The position numbers were made by a program, and so were the translations under genes. A DNA stretch of 64,000 nt from Echiichthys vipera (lineage: Eukaryota > Chordata > Actinopteri > Perciformes > Trachinidae), in contig OY829648.1 of assembly GCA_963691815.1 (NCBI GenBank), forward strand, positions 30,262,383 through 30,326,382. Reading direction: 5' to 3'. The notes under the pieces are model-generated. The model saw only the letters and a program-made list of their open reading frames with translations. It did no database searches and was not told the origin of the DNA. Positions within the stretch are counted from its first letter, which is position 1; every line of letters begins with the position of its first letter. Below are positions 1 to 10,525 of this stretch, in pieces.

Positions 1-543
1 GCAAATGAAAAGGGCTGGATGGATGAGGAGATGATGAAAGCGTGGCTGAGGGAGGTGTATGTAAGGAGACCAGGTGGTTTTTTCCGCGCATCACCATCGC
101 TGTTAATCTGTGACTCCATGCGTGCCCATCTCACAGCCGATGTGAAAAACACGGTGAAACAAATGAACGCTGTGCTTACTGTTATTCCGGGAGGTCTGAC
201 AAAGGAACTTCAACCGCTCGACATCGGCGTGAACCGGCCGTTTAAAGTAAGGCTGCGAGCGGCGTGGGAGCGATGGATGACCGACGGAGACCACAGTTTC
301 ACCAAAAGTGGAAGGCAGCGCCGGGCAAGTTACGCCACAGTTTGCGGATGGATTGTAGATGCTTGGGCTAACGTGTCTGCTGGCACTGTTGTTCGAGCTT
401 TCGCAAAAGCCGGCATCATTTCCGAGGAGCCGCACGGCACGGAAAGTGACTCTGACAGCGAAGAAGGGGAAACTGGCATGTCTGATTTAGCGCAGCTGTT
501 TAATTCAGAAACAGAGGATGATCACTTTGATGGCTTTGATTAA
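1..543 (+). CDS. pogo/Tigger-like transposase, C-terminal part (cut by window edge)
   Basis: The frame is already open at base 1 and runs to a stop at 541-543, so the start lies outside the window. The protein reads as the C-terminal half of a DDE_1 (pogo/Tigger) transposase, the nuclear enzyme that excises and inserts its own transposon. The second catalytic Asp is in LLICDSMRAHLT (about residues 28-39 from the methionine at base 19). The third acidic residue is in LTKELQPLDIGVNRPFK, the usual pogo QPLD motif. A Ser/Asp/Glu-rich acidic tail (ESDSDSEEGE) follows, as in POGK-like transposases. No stop or frameshift is seen in this portion. The first Asp and the DNA-binding domain are outside the window, so completeness cannot be judged. 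Two AATAAA signals follow at about 555-572. Confidence 0.8.
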   Translation, partial: ANEKGWMDEEMMKAWLREVYVRRPGGFFRASPSLLICDSMRAHLTADVKNTVKQMNAVLTVIPGGLTKELQPLDIGVNRPFKVRLRAAWERWMTDGDHSFTKSGRQRRASYATVCGWIVDAWANVSAGTVVRAFAKAGIISEEPHGTESDSDSEEGETGMSDLAQLFNSETEDDHFDGFD

Positions 544-782
544 ATACTTTGTAATAAATACATGTAATAAATACATGAAATACATACTCAGTTTTGCTCC
601 CGCTCTATTTTTAAATACGCAGTAGAGGTATTTAAACGTAGTAGAGAATATGTACCGGTATATAAAACCCGCGCCCTATAATCCGGTGCGCCGTATGTGT
701 GTGTTAAATACAGAAATGGCACACATAACTGAGACTGCGCCTTTTAGTACGGTGCGCCGTATGGTCGTGAAAATACGGTAGT
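544..782 (+). mobile_element. 3' non-coding end of the pogo-like transposon
   Basis: This carries two copies of a motif of the form GCGCC-TATA/TTTA-CGGTGCGCCGTATG, at 671-697 and about 736-763, then GTGAAAATACGGTAG at the probable terminus. The repeated GC-rich subterminal motif contrasts with the AT-rich flanks and ends where unique sequence begins. Subterminal repeats of this kind are often transposase binding sites; that role here is inference. The exact end is uncertain because the left end is not in the window. Confidence 0.6.
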
Positions 783-1250
783 TATAACAACAGGATAGGG
801 ACAGATAAGTAAAGTTCACTACTATATTTGAGTAAGCATAGTTATTACCTTTTAGAGTGCTGTAGTCTTTATAAATGCTAAGGCTTTAAAAAGACTCAAT
901 TCGAACACTTTTAATTAATTATCACTACTGATGAGTGTGAAAAAGTACTGTTTCTAAATTCAAGTCCCATTGAGATCTCTTTTACAAGGAAGACCTGGCC
1001 AGGACAGAAGCAAAACAGTTACAGTATAAAAAAAAATCAGACAACAAATAATTAGCCAAATGAAAACACACTGATATAAAACACGTGCATACAGAGCCTC
1101 AACTCCAGAGTTTTCACCAGATATTTAAAATCAGTCAAAATCTTAGACAGGCATACACACAAAGTCCTCATATGGAGACATAGTATCTGAAGACATGTTG
1201 AAACCAACAGAGTGGACAAATCCCACATGAAAGCTGTTGCCATCAACAAC
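783..1250. other. AT-rich interval, nothing recognised
   Basis: No coding frame, repeat or RNA gene could be supported here. Confidence 0.5.
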
Positions 1251-1255
1251 ATACA

Positions 1256-1902
1256 CTGCAGCTGGATGTTCTCATCAGTTCAGTGCTAAACAGGGCAAGG
1301 ACTTGACTTACTCGTCATTAAAGACATTTGCACTGAAAGACCACTCTGCAGTGTTATGTATCTCTGTATTCCTGGGGATAGGTGTTCTCCTCCTGTGTGG
1401 TTGGGGAGGCGCTGTTTCCCTGGTGCCTTGCCCATTGTTGCTTTCCAGGTCAGGTCCCATCCAGGTGCACATGGTTGGATCTGATTACCTGGGAGAGTAT
1501 TTAGGGAGAAGATTCCCGGGGCCGCATCTCTCTCCCTCCCTGCGTGCGATGACAACTGCCAACAGTTCTTCTTAGTTATTTCTTGTTAGTTTGCACATTC
1601 TCAATGCAACAGTCCATATCACACTACACATAGTTATCCACCACTTACACTGATCTTTATTTTCTTCGTAACTTAGGGCCTATTTCTAATAAATATATTG
1701 AAATGGTTTAACTGTATGGTCTCCCCTTTGTTGTGGTCTGCCGTGAGCCAGGTGATCATAACAGCAGTGACCAAACCTCTCATCGGCAGAAAGAATAAAA
1801 ATGCTAGACCTGCCTTTGCTGAGGAGCATGTTGTGTGGACAGAACTGTTTCAGAATAAATCAAGAATTCATACTTTATTCTCTAATTTTGGTCTCCACTG
1901 TA
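1256..1902 (+). mobile_element. Internally deleted Tc1/mariner element with a foreign insert
   Basis: Segments 1270-1347 and 1772-1850 match, on the opposite strand, the transposase region at about 50640-50765 (shared phrases such as CAGGGCAAGGA and CAGAAAGAATAAA). Bases 1851-1900 match the terminus of the same family at 49747-49800 and 52025-52075, and end at a TA dinucleotide (1901-1902), the Tc1 target. Most of the catalytic region is missing. Bases 1348-1771 are unrelated to the transposon and look like a later insertion or replacement. The 5' inverted repeat is not visible. No functional product is possible. Confidence 0.6.
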
Positions 1903-1908
1903 CTTTAC

Positions 1909-2231
1909 AGTATAACAAGGATAACACAACACCGAATTAATAAATCAGCAGCAATAATGGATAAAATGCAACATCGGAAACACTATAATCAAAGAAGAAC
2001 ATAAAGATAATATCATCAAAACTTGGGCGACGGCTTTTGCAAAACAGACAGTCGAGAAAGCGTAAGGGTCGCCGTGCCAGATATCAGGCATTATACCTGC
2101 TCCGTTAATCCAGTAAGCCAGAGTCTAGACACTCTAAAACATAACTGAGGGCAACATGTTAGCCTACAAAGGCAAAAGCACACAACAAACATCTTTCTGT
2201 TTTATCAGTCGCTGTTTTAGAGAGTGCCTGA

Positions 2232-2232
<1 letters not shown>
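1909..2232. other. Unassigned interval before a microsatellite
   Basis: No coding or repeat feature was recognised. Confidence 0.4.
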
Positions 2233-2286
<54 letters not shown>

Positions 2287-2310
2287 GTATATATACTGTA
2301 TATATATATT
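2233..2310. repeat. (AC)26 microsatellite plus TA-rich tract
   Basis: AC dinucleotides run uninterrupted from 2233 to 2284, followed by alternating TATA to about 2310. Small open frames across it are artefacts of the repeat. Confidence 0.95.
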
Positions 2311-2739
2311 GCCAGTTGCATTAGCAGCAAGGCAGTTGTTAAGGTTGTGGGTGTAATTATATTTAGCTTTGCAACTCTTAACCAGTAGCTGAACCACTTG
2401 GCTGTGTGAGGTGCCTGATGGCCTTCACCATCTGTACCTGACACACACATGCACACCCATTAGCCAGCTCATCACACTGTTGCACATGTGTCACATTACT
2501 AGTGACGAACACAAGGACATGCACATGCATACTGTACTATGTAAGAATGTATTTGCATCACGTATGCATAAACACTAAGAAAACATTATGTACACAGTCT
2601 CACATGGCCAAGACTTCAGCTCTTCCTGAGACATAATAATTTGACATCTCACTTATTACTGCGGCCCAAATCTACCTGGCAAACCTTCGGGCTATGTGTG
2701 TGTATGCCTGTGTAAGTGTGCCTCAGTGTGTGTGTCTAC

Positions 2740-2814
2740 CTGGCAGAGTCCTCGGCCAGCCTCGCTGAACCGATGGTCCTCCAGCAGGTAATAATGACCC
2801 AAGACAAACTCTTG
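2740..2814 (-). other. Candidate host exon with TPR-like reading
   Basis: On the minus strand a 75-base segment reads with coding-like codons (CTG CTG GAG GAC) as a peptide containing LGHYYLLEDHRFSEAGR. It ends in CAG followed by gtagac, a good splice donor at 2739-2734. A pyrimidine-rich stretch (ttcctctctttctac) lies 20-40 bases upstream. The LGxxY spacing and helical pattern recall a tetratricopeptide helix pair. I cannot name a gene. The opposite strand could also be read as a short exon, so strand is not certain. A chance open frame of 25 codons is quite possible. Confidence 0.3.
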
Positions 2815-3363
2815 AATTGATTATGCTTTTGTGTAGAAAGAGAGGAACATCAAGGCTCAATCCAAGTATATGATGTATTCATATAAAAAAGCAGAACGAA
2901 AATGGTAAAAATCTTCAACATTGCAACATTGTTGAGCTCACTGAAGAAAGATTTGTTGTCACAATCAGCAAGGTAATTGCTTTGGTTCCATCTCTTTATG
3001 AATTCTAATATCTGATATTCAAATCAATAACTGAGATTAACAGGTACATATGGTTTATATCCATTCCTAGAGTGTCACATACTATCACTTTGCCCTCTGC
3101 GTTTATGTGATTATTGATGAAAAGCACTGGGCTTTCAAAGATAAACACATCCACATTTGTTTTTGGCAATCAGAGGTTGTGCTCCATGATTAAAAGTGAC
3201 CAAGTCCCAATAGTGTGGTGCAGAATGATTCAAAGAAACACTGGACTTTCACCCAGGAGACCACAGTTTACGTCACATTCATGTCCATGAAAAATTCACT
3301 TATTTAACCCTAACCCACAATCCTTTCCTAAGCCTTACCATGTGGTTTTGTTGCCTAATCCTA
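2815..3363. other. Unassigned AT-rich interval
   Basis: No gene, RNA or repeat was recognised. Confidence 0.4.
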
Positions 3364-3480
3364 ACTAGAGCTGCAGCAAATAATCAATGTATTGATTAGT
3401 TGTCATATGATGAATTTATCGCCAAGTATCAGTTTTACAATGGTAATTGGACATATGACCAACTAATGAAAGCACTTTTA
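3364..3480. repeat. Possible DNA-transposon end (AGAGCTGCA... type)
   Basis: TAGAGCTGCAGCAAATAATC followed by alternating ATTGATTAG-like words resembles the degenerate end of a common fish MITE. No second end or target duplication was found. Confidence 0.3.
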
Positions 3481-3706
3481 GTTTCTTATTTTCCGAGTAT
3501 TCTAATATTCGTGTCTGTGGGGACATTCCAGGGCTAGTTGTAATACGCCATCATGTTAGTGGCACTGCTGACAGCTGTTGGTCTGTAGGCCGAACTCGTA
3601 GGTTGTGCTGCGTTCACTTGTAATTGGAAATAGTGAACTTCCAACGTCTGAGTCAGGCTTGTAGTAAGGACAGAAGTGTAATGGGAACATGTGTGCGTAT
3701 GGATTT

Positions 3707-4025
3707 AAGAAGAAAGAAGAAGAAGAAGAATTACTTTATTTATCCCCACGGGGAAATTCAATTTTTTCACTCTTATTATGATACATGTTACACACAAAGG
3801 CCCGAAATACACACATGCACAACCAGGACCTATACATGCAATTAAGGAGAGATGTTAGAGCGAGGGGGCTGCCAGTGACTAGCGCCCCGAGCAGTTGGGG
3901 GTTCGGTGCCTTGCTCAACAGCACTTCGGCAGTGCCCCGGAGATGAACTGGCACCTCTCCAGCCACCAGTCCACGCTCCATACATGGTCCACACAGAGGG
4001 TAACATATAGGGGACGAACCAGAAG
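3707..4025 (-). repeat. SINE/LINE 3' end with (TTC)n tail
   Basis: Read on the minus strand, a conserved body (GGTGCCAGTTCATCTCC, then TTGAGCAAGGCACCGAACCC) leads to AATTTCCCCGTGGGG, an ATAAATAAAG end and a (TTC)n tail, seen on the plus strand as (GAA)n at 3708-3731. This is the architecture of non-LTR-mobilised short elements in fish. No intact polymerase III box pair was identified, so it may be a LINE 3' end instead. Confidence 0.6.
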
Positions 4026-4029
4026 TAGA

Positions 4030-6160
4030 GATGTGAATGTGTGTCAATAAAGTTTCAACACACATAGTGACCGTGAACATGACTAGATGGAGGCTCTGAA
4101 AGAACAGGCTCACCTGCAGTTACATCTTACTGCCAAAGAGGCCGCTAGAAACAATGTCGGGTTGATTATGTTCTAGTTTTTTTTTACTCCACTATGACAC
4201 TAAATGACATTATCTGGGAGCCTGAAGAAGCCTGAAGAAGTTTGTATTTTAACATATAATAGCCATCTCAGTAAAGGCTTTTTAATTTTTTTGAGAAGAA
4301 TGCCTTGGACCTTTCTTCCTTTTTTTTTTTTAACATTATCTGAGAGTTTTGGGAAACAATGATCTGAAATTTCAGTTGCAGTCCGTTTTTCTTGCATTTA
4401 CAACATTAACTATGTATTATATGTATAAAACAGCAACAGTAGTGGAACATTAACAAGTGACACCGAAGGGTCCTGACACAACGATGAGATCTGGGAACGC
4501 AGCATTGCCACTAAAAATATGGCTGATGAGACACGAAACACAAGCAGTTAGATAATCAGAAAGGTTGGCAACAACAGTCAACAGTTTATCCACATGATGG
4601 AAACCATTTTATACCTGTCTGATTGATCCACAGTTAATCATCTCAGGGAGCATCATCTTTTTATTTAACTCCTGTTGAATTTATTTTAGATCCTGATTAA
4701 GATGAGCAAAAGCTTGCTTTGTTTCAACCTCTTGTTTTCTTTCTGATGTTCCATTTCGTCTGTAATTTCCTCAATGTTTTAATGGAGCAACTGTTCCCTC
4801 TTCTGCTCCTCTGAGTTCTGGTTTCATTTTTTCACTTTCGTCAACAGATGTGCACCACAGTGCAACTTCCTTGCCTTCTGCAACAATGACTTGATTTTGT
4901 TTCACTGCCATCACCTGCTTGCTTCCAGAAGTCAAATAAAAAGAAAGTACTTTATTTGGAGGTAAAGCTGAAAATGAGCACACCCAATTGTCCCTCATTG
5001 CACAGGGAAACGTGCCAAGTAAAACATTACCCCTGAGTACAGAACCAATGATAAAAGATAACCAAAATTTTCCTTTAAAGGATAATTTAAACATGCTTAA
5101 ACGTATATATGCTAAATTTCCCTTTTTAGACTGATGATTTTAGTTTGACATTCAGAGTTCTGATTAATTCATACCAGTTGGTGGAAAAGGGGATGTTTTT
5201 GTGAAATTTTCAACATTTCTGCAAAATTGATTTGACAGTTGGATGGAAAACATTGTTGCTTACAGCAAGAAAGAGAAACAAGGACGGATAGATTTTTACA
5301 GGGAAGGAGAACAAATTAAGTAATAGCAAGGCTGATGGACAGAGTGAGAGAAAGAGAGAGATGGTCAAACGTCAAAATCCCAGTCAACCCTGAGGCAATG
5401 GTTTATTTAGATATGAACACTTTCCCTCCAGTTTTCGGAGAAAAAAGAGGCACATGCACATCAAGCAGTTTCCCCTAGACTGCAGGGCCTATTAATCGCC
5501 ATTGGCAGTGTGTTCATATCATGGCTAATGGCTCAGTAAAGAGGCTGGAATGATGAATACTGACAAAGAGACAACTTTGTAATTGAGCACTAAATGTAAC
5601 AAGGTGAATACCTTTTATTTTGTGCCAAACATGGACTTTGAAAGAGATATGAACATTTATGGAAAGTATTAGGATTATGTGTGCTGTCCATGTACAGAAT
5701 CAAACATGGAATTCTAAAATGCATTATAGTAATCCAAATGAAGGAAATGGAAGCATAAAAAAGATCAACATGGATTATGCCAAAGGGGTCTGTAATTCAT
5801 GCTGTAATTTTTGCCAATGTGCTTGAAAGTGTTTCTGTAATCATCTGATAAAAGCATTAGCTTTCATACACTCATGTGGTATAAGCAACACTTGGTTGTG
5901 ATGATTTTGATTTACCACAGTGTGCAATAGCCTCTAAGTGATTGCACAATTTGCTCTTTTAGTGTCATTTTTAGCCGCAGTAGGAATCTGTTTTCAGTGA
6001 AAAGCTCTAAAATCCCACTGTTTACCACTCACTCAGAAAACAGACATACAGCAGAGAGACACAGTAAGAAACTAGCTGTTGAACATGTTGGAGCATTTAG
6101 CAGCATAAGAGCCAGATAAAATGATTAGGAAGAGCATCTCGCTCTCTTCCTGTTTATCGT
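4030..6160. other. Mostly unassigned; weak coding-like relic at 4640-5095 (minus)
   Basis: The minus strand at 4771-5094 is open for 107 codons and includes VIVAEGKEVALWC, which faintly resembles the start of an Ig V-set strand. Just downstream, in another frame, is a charged coiled-coil-like run (EEITDEMEHQKENKRLKQS). Together they could be a degraded gene or element ORF, but neither is convincing. The remaining sequence is AT-rich without recognised features; 5400-5560 is less simple and could be conserved non-coding DNA. Confidence 0.2.
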
Positions 6161-6168
6161 ACAAATCG

Positions 6169-6240
6169 CCACTGACATATTTACTCAAACAAAACTATAA
6201 AGACGGATCAGGTAGCTGATGTTATGTTTAACATTCATTC
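6169..6240 (+). repeat. Orphan dispersed repeat, copy 1
   Basis: This matches 61566-61640 over about 70 bases, including the shared words CTCAAACAAAACT and TGATGTTATGTTTAACATTC. No ends or coding content are visible. The second copy lies beside a BED-finger relic, so both may derive from one hAT family; that is inference. Confidence 0.6.
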
Positions 6241-6681
6241 TAGTTTATTTCCTGTTGCTGTGAATGGCATCAACTGACAGGAAGTTAACAAGGACCGAGT
6301 CAGTTACCTAGCAATGGAATTCCATTAAAACGGTCTATAGGTTGTTCTAATGTCTCTGTCTTGTTCTAATTATGGCTGCAGGTGTCTGTGCTGACCTTTC
6401 CTATCCTTAAAAGAAACATTAACTACTCAGTAGGCCTATCCCAACAGCAGTCACACATGACCATAGCTATTTCCTTTCCTTCTCAAGTCTCACATCACAA
6501 TTGCATGTTCATCAGCCCAATTTCAAAAAATTCTCGGGGGGAAACCACCGAAACCCTGTCTCTAGGTCTTTTCAACATACTATATGCCTTGGGGTATCCC
6601 GGGAGCATGGATAAGTGATATCTGCAATACCTAACGTAGCCTTCTAAGCACAAAAAAATGGATGGATCAGACTGTGTAGGG

Positions 6682-9195
6682 CAGGGGTCACCAACGCGGT
6701 GCCCACGGGCACCAGGTCGCCCGTAAGGACCAGATGAGTCGCCCGCTGGCCTGTTCTAAAAATAGCTCAAATAGCAGCACTTACCAGTGAGCTTTTATAT
6801 ATATAGATTTATTTATTTAGCTATTCTTGTTTAAATCACACTTACATGTAACTTACAAATGACAATACATATATATAAACACTTAAAATGTAAAGTGTTT
6901 TTTGTGTTTAATATAAATGAACTCTGACCTAGTATAGTTCAAAGGTCAGTATTGTGCGCATGACCAAAACATAGCGTTTGTTGCACTCTTACAAACAAGC
7001 TAACGTTAGCGGACGCAGCGAATATGAGGAGAAGAGTTACCCCAAAAAATAAAGAAAACATATCATTTTCACGACGAATGGGAGGTAGAGTTTTTTTTTA
7101 CCACTGTGAGAGGATCCTGCGTGTGTTTCATTTGCGGGGCAACTGTGGCAATAGCAAAGCGGCACAATGTGGAGAGACATTTCACTACGTGTCACACAAG
7201 CTACCATGCTAACTACCCACCGGGCAGCGCACTGCGCGCAGAAAAGGCCCGCGAGTTAAAGGCAGCTTTGTGCAAACAGCAGTCTGTTTTCACTAGACCG
7301 GTTAAAAACTCCCAAAAAGCAACCGAAGCCTCGTTTAGAGCTACGCAATTCTTGATGAAGAAAAAGAAGGCATTTACAGACGGGGAGGTTGTCAAAGAAG
7401 CAATGATGATAATTGCTAAAACTGTGCTTGAAGACGAGAAGTATGGAACCGATGTACTCTCCAGTCTCTCCGATGTTCAACTCGGGGCAACTACAATGGT
7501 AAGAAGAGTGTCGGCGATGTCTGGGAACTTGACCGACCAGCTGGACCGTGATCTGGCGAGGTGACGGTGGTTCAGCATCCAGTGTGACGAGTCGGTGGAA
7601 AAAGGTGCCGCTGGAAAAGCTGGTATCAGTGACTACGGATGGGGCTCCTGCTATGATCGGCCGACACACAGGATTCGTTGCTCACTGTAAAGCTGACCCA
7701 GAGTTCCCAAACTTTCTGCATTACCACTGCATCATACACCAGCAGGCCTTATGTGCAAAAGTGATCTGCTTTGAGCACGTAATGACTCCCGTCGTAAAGA
7801 TCATAAACAGCATCCGCTCCAGAGCTAAACAGCACAGAACATTCAAGGTACTTTTGGAGGAGCTGTCAGCTGAATATGGTGACCTGCTACTACACACAGA
7901 AATCCGATGGCTCAGCAGGGGACGAATTTTGCAACGTTTTTTGTCACTTTTGGATGAAATCAAAGAGTTCATGCAGTCCAGAGGTGAGGACACCGTGCTG
8001 CTGGAGGACACTGAGTGGATACTTGACCTTGCATTTTTAACGGACATTACTGGAAAACTGAACAGTTTGAACTGTGAGCTGCAAGGCAAAGGTAAAACTG
8101 TCGCCGATATGATAAGTGCTTTAAATGCATTTAAAGCTAAGATGAACCTTTTCTCTGTGCATTTACAGAGAAAAAAAAGTGCCGCACTTTCCCTCTGTGC
8201 AGATGGTGCTGAAAGACAATGCTTCTGCATCTGAGGCTTTTGACAAAGTTGCAGAAAAGTACTCTCAGGTCATAAACAGAGTTGGGCAAGAGTTTGAGAA
8301 CAGGTTTTGTGACCTGAATCAGCTTGAGCCATGTGTGTCGTTCATTTCTAATCCTTTCATGAGCGTGGACATATCATGCATTGCTGAGCAGTTAAGTGCA
8401 ACATTCAGCCCGGATACTGAACAGGTGGAGATTTAAATTGTAACACTGCAAAATGACCTCCACCTCAAAGCCCACCAGGCTGCACCAAACTTTTGGTGCC
8501 TTGTTTACACGGAAAAGTACAGTGGTGTATGCGCAGCAGCTATGAAGGTTGCAAGCCTGTTTGGTTCAACTTATCTTTGTGAATCAGCCTTTACTGACAT
8601 GAACTTCATCAAGAACAAACACAGAACACGCCTCACTGATGCACATCTGCAAAACTCACTCAGAGTTGCAGTGTCAAGTTACACACCAGAGTACAACACA
8701 CTAGTTGACACCATGCAATGCCAGGCTTCCCACTAACTGACAAAGAAACAGATAACAGATTTGGTGTCCAGTTCAAAGTGTGACATGATTTATTTAAAAA
8801 TTTGAGAGTTGACTTTTGTATTTTACATGAGTTATTATTTGTACAAACATGGTGCAAAGTAATTCATGATTTGTTAAAAAAATGTTAGTGGCTAGCTAGT
8901 TAAAATGGGATATTGTGATTTCACAAGACTGTCTTAGAAGTGATCATTTGAAAATGTTCAATTTGAAAAAAGTGCACTTAGAGAAAATATAAAAATAAAG
9001 TGTTGCATATTGATATTTATCTGTTTCTATATATATATTTATTGTGAGAAATCATTGAGATGATCAGTGTTTCCACAAAGATAAATATTAATTATTAATA
9101 ATAACATAGAGTTAAAGGTAAATTGAGCAAATTGGCTATTTCTGGCAATTTATTTAAGTGTATATCAAACTGGTAGCCCTTCGCATTAATTCCAG
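6682..9195 (+). mobile_element. Decayed hAT (ZBED/GTF2IRD2-like) transposon, 3' end lost
   Basis: The left end begins CAGGGGTCACCAACGCGG, typical of hAT inverted ends. It is followed by a 340-base leader, a broken transposase (7021-8736) and an AT-rich 3' region ending in TGGTAGCCCTTCGCATTAAT. The reciprocal end (…TGACCCCTG) is absent; at that point a 190-base MITE begins (9196). The element was therefore truncated by, or together with, the MITE event. The 8-bp target duplication cannot be scored. Confidence 0.8.
7021..8736 (+). pseudogene. hAT transposase pseudogene, ZBED5/GTF2IRD2 type
   Basis: The start at 7024 is followed by a frameshift near 7080. The next frame (from 7106) has a zinc-finger-like CFICGATVAIAKRHNVERHF...CH and runs to 7564. 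Bases 7565-7600 still encode the CDESV motif with the first catalytic Asp, but the sequence then jumps to KVPLEKLVSVTTDGAPAM, so roughly 60 residues have been deleted. The catalytic RNase H-like part continues (YHCIIHQQALCAK; EIRWLSRGRIL) to 8190, where another frameshift occurs. The C-terminal hATC dimerisation region is recognisable (LFGSTYLCESAFTDMNFIKN...RTRLTDAHL, 8560-8670) after a stop at 8434. At least three disruptions plus the deletion rule out activity. Confidence 0.85.
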
Positions 9196-9383
9196 TAGTG
9201 AATGAAGCTTTGTGAACCATTTTCTTTGTTGTCTGAGTCCGGTAGATGGAGCACTCTGTTTAACAAAGAGTTGAAAACACACTGAATCACCATTCATTGA
9301 GCCTTTTTCTTTAAACCAAGAGCTCCATCTACAAATAGACTCAACAAATACAACTACTGCTTCATGAAGCTTGTCCAGGTGTG
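9196..9383 (-). mobile_element. hAT-type MITE, copy A (diverged)
   Basis: This shares the whole internal sequence of the family described at 27002-27198, in opposite orientation: GTAGATGGAGC, CACTGAATCACCATTCATTG, AACCAAGAGCTCCATCTA and CTTCATGAAGC. The left end TAGTGA is shortened and the right end is eroded, so no target duplication is visible. It sits exactly where the older hAT element loses its 3' end. Confidence 0.85.
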
Positions 9384-9603
9384 ATCTTAACTTGCTATTT
9401 GTTTTTACATTTATTTTCATTTTGCATTTCTTGCATCCAGGTGCATCATATACACATTTGGTAGGTTTACACTGCGGGCAGGTATCTTGATCACATATGA
9501 TTCCATCACACCTTATGTCTACACTGTTTAACCCAAGTTGCCACCAATGCACAGTCCCATTATGTTTTACAGAAATTTGTAGTTCATTAATAAGGTAAAA
9601 CAT
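9384..9603 (-). other. Open frame with a cysteine cluster, unidentified
   Basis: The minus strand is open from 9603 and reads 7 cysteines within about 30 residues (pattern CDGIICDQDTCPQC ... GCKKCK), then a basic stretch and LRSHLDKLHEA. It then runs into the MITE, which contributes the last 60 or so codons by chance. The spacing suggests a metal-binding module, possibly from a transposon ORF, but I do not recognise a family and the frame may be fortuitous. Confidence 0.25.
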
Positions 9604-10339
9604 GTTGTTTATGCTGCATTTTGCTGAACTTTCACTGTCTCTAATGGTATTCGGTATTCTCTGTCAATCTTTGTTTATATTTTACAAAATATTAACCTGA
9701 GCTAGGACATACAGCAAAGATAGCATTTCATATCACATTCATAAAAACAAAATAAATAATATATATGTTTTAACGCACCAGCCATTAGGGCAAATTTGGA
9801 TATCAGAATCGGTATCAGGGAGGAAAACAAGGTTGATTATCTGTTGTGTCTTATATTGGAAAATGTACAATAAAAATCTAAATCTTAAAAAGTAACAATG
9901 AAATGAAATGCACTGTATTCATTTCTGACATTTTGGGGCTGTATATCAAGACACTTGTTTACTCATAGATAAGTGATAATGGACAAGTCCTCACTTTGGG
10001 GGACGGTCCCCACCCATTCACCCTTTTAAATATTTTATCTTTTTTTTACTTTTATTTATTCAGGGAAGTTTCACAGAGAGGAAGCCTGTATTTTGGAGAA
10101 ATGCCCTGATCACATTCAAACCAAGCTTCCAGGAAGAGCACCAGGCTTTTAAGCAAATTTTCGTAGGCCAAACAGTGAAATTGCAACGTCATGTGCCCCA
10201 AAAATACTTACCTACAGTATCAGAATTTGATCCATTCGGTCTGATAACATTTTGAAAGTCTAGAAGAAATGCTATTATGCAAATGTAATGCTATAGCTGA
10301 AGTAGCCAGCTCAGCCAATGGAAATCTCTAGTGTGGCTT
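9604..10339. other. Unassigned AT-rich interval
   Basis: No gene or repeat was recognised. Confidence 0.4.
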
Positions 10340-10525
10340 CTCTGTGGGCCCCATAGTATGGAAGAAAATCCAGTACAACTACAGTGTGATCTACTGGCCA
10401 CTGGAAGAGCTTTAGCTTTGCCCAAGGGCACCTCAGAGGTGGTAATGAGAGAGATTTATTTTGCTAGTTCAGGGATTAAACCAACGACCTCTGTCGATTC
10501 TCTGACCTTCAGGCCACCACTGCCA
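10340..10525 (-). repeat. tRNA-derived SINE (same family as 29133-29449)
   Basis: On the minus strand an A-box-like TGGCCTGAAGG (10516-10506) is followed by a B-box-like GGTTTAATCCC (10482-10472). After these come CTCATTACCACCTCTGAGG, GTGCCCTTGGGCAAAGC and TGTAGTTGTACTGG, all shared with the plus-strand copy at 29 kb. It lacks a clear tail. Confidence 0.7.

Noticed and set aside
1237..1575. 112-codon frame
   Set aside because: It crosses from a Tc1 scrap into unrelated insert sequence; no protein similarity is seen.
2156..2456. Open frames of repeated His-Thr or Cys-Val
   Set aside because: They only translate the (AC)n microsatellite.
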